Below are positions 55,053-63,968 of a stretch of 64,000 nt of DNA, in pieces; position 1 is the first letter of the stretch, and each line of letters opens with the position of its first letter. The notes below the pieces were generated by a model. It saw only the letters and a list, made by a program, of their open reading frames with translations, had not been told where the DNA came from and searched no databases. The stretch is taken from assembly GCA_947488435.1 (NCBI GenBank), contig CANKZG010000003.1:147882-211881 (forward strand), in the 5' to 3' direction. The position numbers and the translations under genes were made by a program. The DNA is from an uncultured Flavobacteriaceae bacterium. GTDB lineage: Bacteria > Bacteroidota > Bacteroidia > Flavobacteriales > Flavobacteriaceae.

Positions 55053-55080
55053 CTAGACTGTATAAATCACAAAAGGTTCC
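55053..55080 (-). promoter_or_regulatory. ECF-type promoter upstream of the sigma factor gene
   Basis: Minus-strand GGAACC (55080-55075), 16 nt, then GTCTAG (55058-55053) match the classic ECF -35 GGAAC and -10 GTC elements. The -10 ends 10 nt before the ATG at 55042. Self-regulation is the natural reading. Confidence 0.5.
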
Positions 55081-55141
55081 TGAAATTCCTTTTTATTTTT
55101 TTAATCCAAAAAACCTTCATTTAAACTACAAACAAAATAGC

Positions 55142-55149
55142 TATTTTTG
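55142..55149 (+). promoter_or_regulatory. -7 box placed for a leaderless rlmD mRNA
   Basis: TATTTTTG ends 4 nt before the rlmD ATG; a TTTA lies 18 nt upstream at 55120 as a possible -33. The mRNA should start at the ATG. Confidence 0.55.
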
Positions 55150-55153
55150 CGAC

Positions 55154-56563
55154 ATGCGGAAAAAGCGAACAAAACGAGTTTTTGAAAATGTCGAGGTGAT
55201 CGATGCAGGAGCCAAAGGAAAGACCATTGGCAAAGCTCCGGATGGTAAGGTTATTTTTATAAATAATGCGGTTCCCGGGGATGTTATTGATGTGCAAACA
55301 ACAAAAAAAAGAAAGGCATATTATGAAGGTGCCGCAGTTAAATTTCATTCGCTTTCTAAAAAGAGAACCACTGCGCAATGCGACCATTTTGGAGTTTGTG
55401 GGGGATGCAAATGGCAACATATGGGGTATGAACATCAATTGTATTATAAACAGAAGGAAGTCGAAAACAATCTCGTACGTATTGGACATCTCGAAATTCC
55501 TGAAATTCAACCCATTCTAGGCTCTAAAGAACAATATTTTTATCGTAACAAAATGGAATTCTCCTTTTCGGATAGCCGATGGCTTACTTTGGAAGAAATT
55601 AATTCTACCCATACCATTTCGGATAAAAACGCACTAGGTTTCCATATTCCTGGCATGTGGGACAAAATTCTAGATATTAAGAAGTGTCATCTGCAAGCGG
55701 ATCCTTCTAATGCAATTCGTTTGGCTATAAAAAAGTACGCTATTGCAAACGATCTATCATTTTTTAATCCCAGACATCAAACCGGTTTTTTACGAACCCT
55801 TATGATCCGAACCTCCAGTACAGGAGAAGTTATGGTTTTATTGCAATTTCGTGAAGAAAATGTGTCTAAAAGAGAAGCATTACTAGCGCATATTAAGGTT
55901 ACCTTTCCTGAAATAACAGCACTACTGTATGTCATTAATCAAAAAGCTAATGACACCATTTACGATCAGGAAATTTATTGCTATGCTGGAAGGGATCATA
56001 TTTTTGAAGAAATGGAAGGTTTGCAATTTAAAATTGGAGCCAAATCCTTCTATCAAACAAATGCTGCACAGGCTTATGAACTTTATAAGGTAACAAGAGA
56101 TTTTGCAGGGCTTACAGGAAATGAACTTGTATATGATTTGTATACGGGCACGGGCACTATTGCTCAATTTATTGCTAAGCAAGCCAAGAAGGTTATTGGT
56201 ATCGAGGCCGTTCCCGAAGCTATAGAAGCTGCTAAAGAAAATGCAACTCGAAATAAAATAGACAACACTAGTTTTTTTGCAGGGGATATGAAAAAGATCT
56301 TTACCCCAGAATTTATCGCAACACATGGAACTCCAGACATTATTATTACAGATCCTCCTAGAGATGGTATGCATGCAGCTGTTACTGAGCAACTCCTTCA
56401 AATAGCGCCCTTAAAAATCGTATATGTGAGTTGTAATAGCGCTACCCAAGCTAGAGATTTAAGCCTCCTAAAGGAACGTTATAAGATTGCTAAAATTCAG
56501 CCAATAGATATGTTCCCACAAACACATCATGTAGAAAATGTTGTACTTTTGGAACGAAAATGA
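55154..56563 (+). CDS. rlmD: 23S rRNA (uracil-5-)-methyltransferase RlmD type
   Basis: Methylates a uracil of 23S rRNA. N-terminal TRAM-like domain (KTIGKAPDGKVIFINNAVPGDVIDV), then the [4Fe-4S] cluster cysteines CDHFGVCGGCKWQH with a fourth in KKCHL. The SAM domain has VYDLYTGTGTIAQF, TDPPRDGMH, catalytic Cys in VSCNSATQ (where many relatives have SCNP) and HHVENVVLLE at the end. Length 469 aa is typical. Which uracil is modified is inferred from family. Confidence 0.92.
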   Translation: MRKKRTKRVFENVEVIDAGAKGKTIGKAPDGKVIFINNAVPGDVIDVQTTKKRKAYYEGAAVKFHSLSKKRTTAQCDHFGVCGGCKWQHMGYEHQLYYKQKEVENNLVRIGHLEIPEIQPILGSKEQYFYRNKMEFSFSDSRWLTLEEINSTHTISDKNALGFHIPGMWDKILDIKKCHLQADPSNAIRLAIKKYAIANDLSFFNPRHQTGFLRTLMIRTSSTGEVMVLLQFREENVSKREALLAHIKVTFPEITALLYVINQKANDTIYDQEIYCYAGRDHIFEEMEGLQFKIGAKSFYQTNAAQAYELYKVTRDFAGLTGNELVYDLYTGTGTIAQFIAKQAKKVIGIEAVPEAIEAAKENATRNKIDNTSFFAGDMKKIFTPEFIATHGTPDIIITDPPRDGMHAAVTEQLLQIAPLKIVYVSCNSATQARDLSLLKERYKIAKIQPIDMFPQTHHVENVVLLERK

Positions 56564-56603
56564 ATCCAAATCCATATCCATCCTATAAAATGAACATTGT
56601 TTA

Positions 56604-57113
56604 ATGAAGAACATCAGGACTGTATTCTTTCTTTTATTGGGTTTAATTTTGATTTTAGGATGTACCCGTGATGATATTTGTGTAGATGGAGACACTCCGC
56701 TGTTAATCATTCGTTTTTATGATGCAGCAGATATGGAAAGCCCTAAAGCTGTTCCAAGTTTGCGGGTTATAGGTGTAGGTCCGGACAGCCCAGTAAATAC
56801 ATTTAATGATCGTTCTAGTACCTTAGATTCTATAGGTATTCCGCTAAGAACTTTAGCCAATGCTACGGATTTTATATTCATTATAAACTCAGAAGATGAT
56901 GCGGATGGTATGGAAATAGGAAATAGCGATATGCTTCAGTTTAATTACTTAGTTCAGGAGGCTTTTGTTTCCAGAGCTTGTGGTTTTGTCGCCAACTTTG
57001 ATGAGTTAGCAGATAATCTAACCGCAGATACTGATAACTGGATTTTGGGAATTGAGATCAATGATACTTTAGTGCAAAATCAATTAAGTGCTCATGTTAA
57101 AATATTTCATTAG
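56604..57113 (+). CDS. DUF6452 family lipoprotein
   Basis: 169-aa lipoprotein: signal with lipobox (LILGC, Cys20) and a second Cys (TRDDIC) nearby, then DGDTPLLIIRFYD and a beta-rich domain. Overlaps the DUF6048 gene by 26 nt. Function unknown; the DUF6452-DUF6048 pair after rlmD is a recurrent arrangement in this family. Confidence 0.8.
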   Translation: MKNIRTVFFLLLGLILILGCTRDDICVDGDTPLLIIRFYDAADMESPKAVPSLRVIGVGPDSPVNTFNDRSSTLDSIGIPLRTLANATDFIFIINSEDDADGMEIGNSDMLQFNYLVQEAFVSRACGFVANFDELADNLTADTDNWILGIEINDTLVQNQLSAHVKIFH

Positions 57114-57870
57114 CTGCATTTTTTTACTATTGGGTATTTTAACGTTTGCCCAGGATACTGTTGCTGCAGAGCAACCTAAGGATTCTATTCAATATTTAGA
57201 ACCATATGGACTTCGTGTTGGCATCGATTTAGGGAGACTTGCCCGGAACTTTTATGATGATGGTTATACCGGTTTTGAGATTGCGGGCGATTACCGACTC
57301 ACCTACAAATTGTATTTAGCTGCAGAAATTGGAAATGAAGATTTCACCTTCGAAGAAGTACTTTCAGAAACTCCCCAAGAACCGATATACAATTTTACCA
57401 CTAATGGAAGTTATATTAAATTAGGGGTAGATGTAAATAGTTACGATAATTGGTTTGGCGAAAACAACTCCATTTTTTTTGGTGGTAGGTATGCCTTTAG
57501 TACTCATAGTCAGACCGTAAATTCTTTTCGTTTTTTTAACTCGAATCGTTTTTTCAATCCAGATGGGTTTGCTCAGCCCCCTATTGAACCTCAAGAGTTC
57601 GGTGGCAGAAGTGCATCGTGGCTAGAATTTTTGGTTGGTTTTAAAGCAGAGCTTTTTGCGAATATTTTTATGGGAGCTAGCATTCGAGTGGGTGCGCTTA
57701 TTACTGGAGGTGACGACGACGTGTTTCCCGACCTATGGATTCCTGGCTTTAATAGAGTAACGGATGGAAGTCGATTTGGGATAGGTTATAATTACACTTT
57801 GACCTATTTCTTACCTTTCTATAAAAAACAGAAAAAGAAACAGGTTGAAAGAGTTAGAATTACGGAATAA
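57088..57870 (+). CDS. DUF6048 family protein, probable outer-membrane beta barrel
   Basis: 260 aa with signal peptide (LLLGILTFAQ) and strongly alternating beta strands: YLEPYGLRVGIDLGRLARNF, TNGSYIKLGVDVN, a glycine-rich FGGRSASWLEFLVGFKAEL, and a final aromatic strand (RFGIGYNYTLTYFLPFYK). This is typical of small outer-membrane barrels. Likely works with the DUF6452 lipoprotein encoded in the overlapping frame. Convergent with the next gene, 1-nt gap. Confidence 0.8.
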   Translation: MLMLKYFISCIFLLLGILTFAQDTVAAEQPKDSIQYLEPYGLRVGIDLGRLARNFYDDGYTGFEIAGDYRLTYKLYLAAEIGNEDFTFEEVLSETPQEPIYNFTTNGSYIKLGVDVNSYDNWFGENNSIFFGGRYAFSTHSQTVNSFRFFNSNRFFNPDGFAQPPIEPQEFGGRSASWLEFLVGFKAELFANIFMGASIRVGALITGGDDDVFPDLWIPGFNRVTDGSRFGIGYNYTLTYFLPFYKKQKKKQVERVRITE

Positions 57871-57871
57871 A

Positions 57872-58102
57872 TTATAGTTCTCGAAACCCTTTTAAAAAAA
57901 GCCATTTCATAAATATTTTCGCTTCACCTTCCTTTTTTACCACGCCAAATTTAGGCGCTAATATACTCGCCAATATTGCTGAAATTACGGCCAAAAAGAT
58001 GGTGCTTATATCTAAGTAAAATCCTAATAGTAAACGAATTCCCAGAAAAAAAACGGCAAAACCAATAAAATTAAATAGTAGTGCTTTAGTTTTATTTGTC
58101 AC
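57872..58102 (-). CDS. 76-aa membrane protein, DUF4229-like
   Basis: Two hydrophobic helices (about 7-28 and 32-48) and a basic C-terminus. Starts 4 nt after the THUMP methyltransferase stop, so it is the second gene of that operon. Function unknown. Confidence 0.7.
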   Translation of the reverse strand: MTNKTKALLFNFIGFAVFFLGIRLLLGFYLDISTIFLAVISAILASILAPKFGVVKKEGEAKIFMKWLFLKGFREL

Positions 58103-58106
58103 AATT

Positions 58107-59270
58107 TTAGCTCTTATTTAAATACTTCCCTTTCTTACTTCCAGAATACATGACATAGTTTACAAAACGTGATTCTAACTTTCCGTTAAAAACTTTAATT
58201 TTTCTTGAAGGTCGTAAACCGATATACTTTAAAGCCTCCAAGTTTCCTGTCACCATCCAAGCGGCTGTACCTGGGTAATTTCTTTTTAGGGTATCGCCAA
58301 TTTTTTCATAAAACTCCTCCAGCTCAACCGTCAAACGTTCTCCATACGGAGGGTTAAAAACCAAATGTAAGGGTTTGCTCTCTATTTTCTCGGTGCGAAA
58401 AAAGTTTTCACGTTTTAAGCTTATGTATTCTCCTAAGTTGGCTTGATCAATATTTTCCTGAGCCTTCCGTATTGCAGAAGGGGCTTTGTCATAACCGTAA
58501 ATATGATAATGAAACTCTCGAGCTTTATTTAAACTACTTTCAATTATCTTTTCATAAAGCGCAGTATCGAAATCACCCCATTTCATAAAGGCAAAAGAAG
58601 CTCTATTTATATTTGCCGGGATATTACATGCAATCATAGCTGCTTCCGTTAAAAAAGTACCACTACCACACATAGGATCAAGAAAATCCATTTGCCCATC
58701 CCATCCACTTAAAAGCAAAAGTCCAGCAGCCAAAACCTCATTAATGGGAGCGATATTAGTTGCTACACGATACCCTCTTCTGTGTAACGACTCACCTGAA
58801 CTGTCTAAAGAAAGTGTGCATTTATTTTTAAAAATATGCACATTGATTGCAATATCGGGGGAGTTTTTATCTACATCCGGTCTTCGACCATGATCATCTC
58901 TAATTTTATCTACCAATCCATCCTTTACTTTTTGGGAAACATATAGTGAATGTGTGAAACTTTCAGAATGCACTACTGCATCTATAGCGAAAGTAGTATC
59001 GGGTGTTAAAAATTCGTCCCAGTTTAACTCATATACCTTTTGATACAAATCTCTCTCATCATAAACGTCAAAAGAAGCTATAGGTTTTAAAATTTTGATA
59101 GCTGTGCGCAAACATAAATTTGCTTTATACATGAATCCCGTATCTCCTTCAAAAGAAACATTACGCACCCCTGGACGAACGTTTATAGCGCCTAGGTTTC
59201 GGAGTTCTTTGGCCAATATTTCTTCAAAACCAAATAAGGTTTTAGCAAGCATTTTAAAATTATTATTCAT
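58107..59270 (-). CDS. THUMP-domain RNA methyltransferase (RlmL/YcbY N-terminal type)
   Basis: THUMP domain (about 45-160) followed by a SAM methyltransferase domain with LDPMCGSGTFLTEAAM and VFNPPYGERL (NPPY motif for base N-methylation). The size, 387 aa, matches the first half of RlmL, which forms N2-methylguanosine in 23S rRNA. Target base is inferred. The frame starts MNNNFKMLAKTLFGFEE, fitting the family. Confidence 0.88.
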   Translation of the reverse strand: MNNNFKMLAKTLFGFEEILAKELRNLGAINVRPGVRNVSFEGDTGFMYKANLCLRTAIKILKPIASFDVYDERDLYQKVYELNWDEFLTPDTTFAIDAVVHSESFTHSLYVSQKVKDGLVDKIRDDHGRRPDVDKNSPDIAINVHIFKNKCTLSLDSSGESLHRRGYRVATNIAPINEVLAAGLLLLSGWDGQMDFLDPMCGSGTFLTEAAMIACNIPANINRASFAFMKWGDFDTALYEKIIESSLNKAREFHYHIYGYDKAPSAIRKAQENIDQANLGEYISLKRENFFRTEKIESKPLHLVFNPPYGERLTVELEEFYEKIGDTLKRNYPGTAAWMVTGNLEALKYIGLRPSRKIKVFNGKLESRFVNYVMYSGSKKGKYLNKS

Positions 59271-59290
59271 ACAGTAATTCTCTGATACCG

Positions 59291-59298
59291 CAAAAATA
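59291..59298 (-). promoter_or_regulatory. candidate -7 box for the THUMP methyltransferase gene
   Basis: Minus-strand TATTTTTG ends 20 nt before the ATG at 59270, giving a leader of about 15 nt. Confidence 0.45.
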
Positions 59299-59366
59299 CA
59301 TTAAATTTAACCCGTAAAGGAACCGGATTATTAATTCACGGTTCATCTGACCAACGTTTTGCATTA

Positions 59367-60038
59367 ATGACCTATACACTTCTTATTCTAGCTGTATTAC
59401 TAAGCTATATTTTCGTTGTAATTACCAAACCAAAAAAGAAAGAAGCTTTTAAATTAATTCTAGCATTTAGCGGAGCTTTTTTATTAGCCCTTACACTTTT
59501 TGAATTGTTACCTGAGGTATATCATTATTCCAACCCTAAACGCCTAGGTTTATTTATAATGATCGGCATATTACTTCAAATATTTCTTGAATTTTTCTCC
59601 AAGGGTGCTGAACATGGTCATATGCATACTACTATACATGAAGGGAAATTTCCTTGGGTTTTATTTATAAGCCTTTCATTGCACGCGCTGCTGGAAGGCA
59701 TTCCAATACAACAGCACCATGACTTACTGTTTGCCATTTTGGTGCATAAAATTCCGATTGCAGTAATATTAAGTATTTTTTTAGTAGGTTCTAAAATCCG
59801 ACCCTTATTTGGAATTATCTTTATGTTATTATTTGCTTTAATGACCCCTTTGGGCACTTATCTATCTGAAAATTTAGATTTTTTGAACCCATATCATACT
59901 GAACTTACAGCACTTGTGATTGGGGTTTTCTTGCATATCTCTACAGTAATTTTGTTTGAAAGTTCTGAAGGACATTCTTTTAATCTTACGAAATTACTAG
60001 TAATTGTTCTAGGAGTTATAGCTGCCTATTTTCTGTAA
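59367..60038 (+). CDS. ZIP family metal transporter
   Basis: 223 aa with about seven to eight membrane helices. The metal-path motifs are HALLEGIPIQQHHD and LVHKIPIAVILSIFL (helix pair with His and polar residues), preceded by a His-rich loop GAEHGHMHTTIHEG. Zinc or iron import is likely by family; direction and specificity are unknown. DUF4268 follows after 1 nt. Confidence 0.88.
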   Translation: MTYTLLILAVLLSYIFVVITKPKKKEAFKLILAFSGAFLLALTLFELLPEVYHYSNPKRLGLFIMIGILLQIFLEFFSKGAEHGHMHTTIHEGKFPWVLFISLSLHALLEGIPIQQHHDLLFAILVHKIPIAVILSIFLVGSKIRPLFGIIFMLLFALMTPLGTYLSENLDFLNPYHTELTALVIGVFLHISTVILFESSEGHSFNLTKLLVIVLGVIAAYFL

Positions 60039-60039
60039 T

Positions 60040-60468
60040 ATGTTTAGTAAAGAAGAGTCTAAAAAATTACGAGAATCTTTTTGGATTGCCTTCGGAAAAT
60101 CCTTCCCAAGAAAATGGGTGTTATATAAAACAAAAATCAAAGGCTTGCATTTCAAATTTCACTTTACCACCAAACATGCTATGGTCTCCATGGATATAGC
60201 TCCTTCTTTATTAGAGGATCGTATTGTTCTATGGGAAAAAATAACTGCGGTAAAGGCTATTTTAAAAGAAGATTATGTTCCTGAGGCCGATTTTCTAGAT
60301 ACTTGTATTTTAGCAAATGGTAAGGAAATTTCTCGGGTATTCATTTGCAAAGAAGGTGTTTCAATTCACAATAAAGATAGCTGGCAACAGGCGATGGTAT
60401 TTCTTGATAAAACGATGTCAGATTTTGAGCGCTTTTATGAAGACTACGATGATTATTTAAAACCGTAA
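60040..60468 (+). CDS. DUF4268 domain protein
   Basis: 142 aa, soluble, with WIAFGKSFPRKWVLYKTKIKGLHFKFHF and a C-terminal helical segment (TMSDFERFYEDYDDYL). DUF4268 is a small domain related to restriction-like folds in name only; no catalytic residues are certain. Encoded 1 nt after the ZIP gene. Confidence 0.8.
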   Translation: MFSKEESKKLRESFWIAFGKSFPRKWVLYKTKIKGLHFKFHFTTKHAMVSMDIAPSLLEDRIVLWEKITAVKAILKEDYVPEADFLDTCILANGKEISRVFICKEGVSIHNKDSWQQAMVFLDKTMSDFERFYEDYDDYLKP

Positions 60469-60484
60469 TTTTACTATTAACTAA

Positions 60485-61102
60485 TTACACAATGGAATAA
60501 ACCAAAAGCCCATGGCTCATGGCTCCTCCCAGAACAAACAAATGCCAAATAAAGTGATTGAAAGGAATTTTTTTTATGCCATAGAAGACCGTTCCAACGG
60601 TGTAAAAGATTCCTCCCAAAAGTAAAAACTGAAGTGCTACTGTAGGCATTTTATCAAGAAGGTTTTCAAAATCAAAAACAACGAGCCATCCCATCACCAA
60701 ATAAAGTAAAAGAGATACTATTTCGAACTTTCCTGTAAAAAATAATTTTAGTATTGTTCCAATTCCAGCAATAGCCCATACTGCATAAAAAATGAGCCAT
60801 CCATTCTTATCGTTTAGTGTGATCAAGCATACTGGAGTATAGGTTCCTGCAATTAAAATATAAATACTAATGTGGTCAAGAATTCGTAATTTTTTTTTTA
60901 ATTCAGGTTTGGAAACTGCATGGTATAAGGTGGACGCCGCAAACAACAACACCACCGACAAAATATAAATCAAAATACTAAGTAGAGCATAGGTGCTTTT
61001 ATTTCCATTCTTTGCCAACAGCATAAACCCACCAATGATACCTAAGGGAATGCCAACGGCATGGGAAATTGCATTCCATTTTTCTTCTTTTGTCTGGTTC
61101 AA
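60485..61102 (-). CDS. trhA: TrhA/hemolysin III family membrane protein
   Basis: 205 aa with seven helices. Conserved His residues: NAISHAVGIPLG, STLYHAVSK and HFIWHLFVLGGAMSHG. This matches the YqfA/hemolysin III (progestin and adipoQ receptor related) group, implicated in membrane-lipid or energetics regulation. Its ATG lies 11 nt after the upstream amidohydrolase stop. Confidence 0.9.
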   Translation of the reverse strand: MNQTKEEKWNAISHAVGIPLGIIGGFMLLAKNGNKSTYALLSILIYILSVVLLFAASTLYHAVSKPELKKKLRILDHISIYILIAGTYTPVCLITLNDKNGWLIFYAVWAIAGIGTILKLFFTGKFEIVSLLLYLVMGWLVVFDFENLLDKMPTVALQFLLLGGIFYTVGTVFYGIKKIPFNHFIWHLFVLGGAMSHGLLVYSIV

Positions 61103-61113
61103 GTTTTTAGAGT

Positions 61114-62448
61114 TTATTTATAGCGTTTGCCGTGTTTAATTACCATATCTACATCTTGAAGCAAACTTATGTATCGTAAAACATCACCGTCTACGGCAAT
61201 AATATCTGCATATTTCCCAGGCGTTACTGTACCTACTTCATCGGCAACACCCATCCATAAAGCAGGCCAATATGTAGCCGCACGAATAGCATACATCGGA
61301 TCAATTCCAAATTCGTTTACCCAAACATCCAATTCATTCCAAGTAGACTGGCTATGAAATTTCATAGGAATACCACTATCAGTACCTATCATTAGTACTA
61401 CTCCGGCATCTAATAACTGATTTATTTTTGTTTGTAATGTTGGCTTCCGCGAAGGAGTTAGCTGAAAATACGGAAGTCTATCAGGGTTCTTGATGCTGTT
61501 TTTAATATCCGTCACGACACTATCAGGTAAACCTAAATGCCATGAGTCATTATCTAATTTTTCGCGATTATCTCTAACATATTCATAATTGTATAAACCT
61601 TCTACTGTTGGACACCAAAATAAGGGGCCCTTGTTCATCTGCGCCGTGCGTTCTTTTATCATTTCCATGACGTCATCAGGGTATCGCGGAGCTGATGAGA
61701 GACCTGTATGCTCAAAACAGTCTACATCAACCGTAAGACCCCTACGTATCTCCTCAGGACGATGTCCGTGGGCTACCACTTTTAAGCTATTCTTATGGGC
61801 TTCGTCAACAATAGCTGTTAATTCTTCCATGGTCATCTGATCTTGATCAATCAACTTAATCACATCAACTCCCGCCTTGGCCAGTTTACGGATTTTTCTT
61901 CTTCCATCCTCAGCGCCATTCACTCCCCATCTAAAATCCTCTGTTCCTGGGTATGGTTTCTTTTGTATAAAGGGTCCAGATACGTATAAAGTTGCCCCAG
62001 GAATCTCCCCGTTGTTTATGGCATCACGAACGGCAATACTTTCTTCCAACGGAGCTCCCAAATCCCGAGCACTGGTAACTCCGGCAAGTAACAGTTGATG
62101 TGCTGAGGCGGGCATAATAACATCCTTAAAAAGTGGAGGGTAGGTTTTGTCCCAGTAGGTGTAATCCGCATGTCCCGTAATCATAGTATGTACATGCATA
62201 TCCCAAAGTCCTGGTAATACGGTCATTCCCTCCGTAGAAATAACTTCTGCATCCGCAGGAATTGGTGTAGTATCGATTGTACCTACCATTTTTATCTTTT
62301 CTCCTTCAATAATAATAACACTGTTCTTTATAGGATCACTCCCAAAACCGTCAATTAAAGTACCACCTACTAGCGCTTTTATTTTCGTTTCTTGCGCATA
62401 TATACTTCCTATAAGGAGTGCGAAGCAAAGGAATAGAAGTTGTTTCAT
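61114..62448 (-). CDS. secreted amidohydrolase
   Basis: Exported (MKQLLFLCFALLIGSIYAQ) amidohydrolase with an intact metal site: WDMHVHTM (HxH), VVAHGHRPEEI, CFEHTGLS and IGTDSGIPMKFH (Asp). 444 aa from ATG 62448; the ATG at 62466 gives a less typical signal. Similar enzymes hydrolyse cyclic amides or dipeptides; substrate unknown. Contrast with the pair at 19.6-23.9 kb, where some halves lack these ligands. Confidence 0.9.
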   Translation of the reverse strand: MKQLLFLCFALLIGSIYAQETKIKALVGGTLIDGFGSDPIKNSVIIIEGEKIKMVGTIDTTPIPADAEVISTEGMTVLPGLWDMHVHTMITGHADYTYWDKTYPPLFKDVIMPASAHQLLLAGVTSARDLGAPLEESIAVRDAINNGEIPGATLYVSGPFIQKKPYPGTEDFRWGVNGAEDGRRKIRKLAKAGVDVIKLIDQDQMTMEELTAIVDEAHKNSLKVVAHGHRPEEIRRGLTVDVDCFEHTGLSSAPRYPDDVMEMIKERTAQMNKGPLFWCPTVEGLYNYEYVRDNREKLDNDSWHLGLPDSVVTDIKNSIKNPDRLPYFQLTPSRKPTLQTKINQLLDAGVVLMIGTDSGIPMKFHSQSTWNELDVWVNEFGIDPMYAIRAATYWPALWMGVADEVGTVTPGKYADIIAVDGDVLRYISLLQDVDMVIKHGKRYK

Positions 62449-62518
62449 AATAATGTGTTTTAACAAAGGTGAAAAAATAAAATTTGCCTTTAAACTCTGT
62501 ATTATTTTTTAAATCTTT

Positions 62519-63832
62519 CTAATTTTTATAATACCAAAATGGAATATTAATAATTGTTCTGTAATAAATACTATCGCGTCTATGATCTTTTCGGGTTACC
62601 TGAAGCACATGCTTCCCTTTATTCAATTCTGAGATATCTAAAAAAGTTTCAAAACCTTGTTGCTTGCGTTTGTTTTCGGTAAGCACTAATTCAAAATCGT
62701 AAGCTGTGCTATCTATTTTTAGACGGTACATTTCTTCCAAGGTAGTCAAGTATTTTTTTAGTGAATTATCACGTGTCCTAAATCCTACAGTACCCTCACC
62801 AAAAAGAGAATACAATCCTCGTTTATCTTTTTCAGGTTTTAACTCTTCATTAAAATAAAAAACATCATCTTCTATAGAGCTACCATATTCGATAAAAACA
62901 TTTAGATATGGATCGGTAATTACTTTGGATGGAATAGACGCTCTATCTACCATAGTGAGCTGATCATCAATAAGATCATGATAGTTGTCTTTATTAGCAA
63001 TATACGATACAGTATCTAGGTCTTTCTCAAGGTAATTGGAAGTGCTGAATCCGGTTTGCGCCAAAATAGTAATTCCGAGGTATAGCGGTACTAGTAAAAA
63101 GCTTAAACGACGCCCAAATTTAGTATCCAACAAATTGTAAACAATAGGACGATATAAAAAGGATAAGGTAATATATTTAAAAATCCAATAGAAGGGATAG
63201 TAGAACCAAGTTGTCCATTTTTTCCGTTTTAACCATCCTTGAGTAGCAAAATCAATAAAAGTCAGTAGTGTGCCTATTCCTAAAAAAACAACTAAAGGAA
63301 TTGCGATCCAATAGCGAACCATTTCATGCGTGTTTTCACTATCTATCCATAAGCCAATAAAGGTGAAGGTAAAGGAAAGAACTAAGAGTCCAAGAATATA
63401 AAAAACAAGAAGAAAAGTAATCGCAAAAATAATACTGCAATATTTTTCGAGTGTGGCAACATAATTATCAAAAGAGCCTACTCTTTTTTGAAGGTGTCTT
63501 GTAAATTTCGAACTATATTTTAGTTCATCATAATCGATATCTCCCGAAACATAGCGTAATCCTATTGCTCCAATCCATAGTCCTCTTAAAATTACATGAA
63601 CTAATAAGTTTATAGTAAGTATATACCAAGACACTAATAATCCTTGTGCAATACCTACCCGATAAAAATTATTATCATTTTCTGCTTCTACAATTGCAAT
63701 CTCTATAGGATCTATAATAGAGAATAACCCGTAGATAGCAAAACCAGAAATAATAAGCTCTAATTGCCAGCTTTCCTGCTGTAATATATCGAGCCATTTC
63801 TTAAATTTCTTGGTATTGGGATCGTTACTCAT
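62519..63832 (-). CDS. unrecognised multi-pass membrane protein with C-terminal soluble domain
   Basis: 437 aa. Hydrophobic helices at about 26-42, 63-85, 125-157, 170-195 and 245-262; the region after about 265 is soluble and beta-rich. No known domain is recognised. Tryptophan and tyrosine are abundant near membrane edges (KKWTTWFYYPFYWIFKYI). No partner gene is adjacent, as the next feature is the 5S rRNA terminator. Confidence 0.7.
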   Translation of the reverse strand: MSNDPNTKKFKKWLDILQQESWQLELIISGFAIYGLFSIIDPIEIAIVEAENDNNFYRVGIAQGLLVSWYILTINLLVHVILRGLWIGAIGLRYVSGDIDYDELKYSSKFTRHLQKRVGSFDNYVATLEKYCSIIFAITFLLVFYILGLLVLSFTFTFIGLWIDSENTHEMVRYWIAIPLVVFLGIGTLLTFIDFATQGWLKRKKWTTWFYYPFYWIFKYITLSFLYRPIVYNLLDTKFGRRLSFLLVPLYLGITILAQTGFSTSNYLEKDLDTVSYIANKDNYHDLIDDQLTMVDRASIPSKVITDPYLNVFIEYGSSIEDDVFYFNEELKPEKDKRGLYSLFGEGTVGFRTRDNSLKKYLTTLEEMYRLKIDSTAYDFELVLTENKRKQQGFETFLDISELNKGKHVLQVTRKDHRRDSIYYRTIINIPFWYYKN

Positions 63833-63924
63833 GGTTGGAATAGATTGGTCGACCTAAATATATTTAAAAATTGTTAATAAGCAGTCGCTGGATTACAGGG
63901 AATTGTCTGATTAAATTTCGGGCA

Positions 63925-63963
63925 TAAAAAAAGGTTCTATGCATGTTGCAAAGAACCTTTTAA
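63925..63963 (-). terminator. intrinsic terminator of the rRNA operon
   Basis: Minus-strand AAAGGTTCT and AGAACCTTT form a 9-bp stem around a loop, followed by a T-run, directly downstream of the 5S rRNA end. Confidence 0.85.
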
Positions 63964-63968
63964 AAAGA

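Noticed and set aside
55922..56401. 159-aa Cys/Ser-rich frame opposite rlmD
   Set aside because: Antisense of the conserved SAM domain of RlmD.
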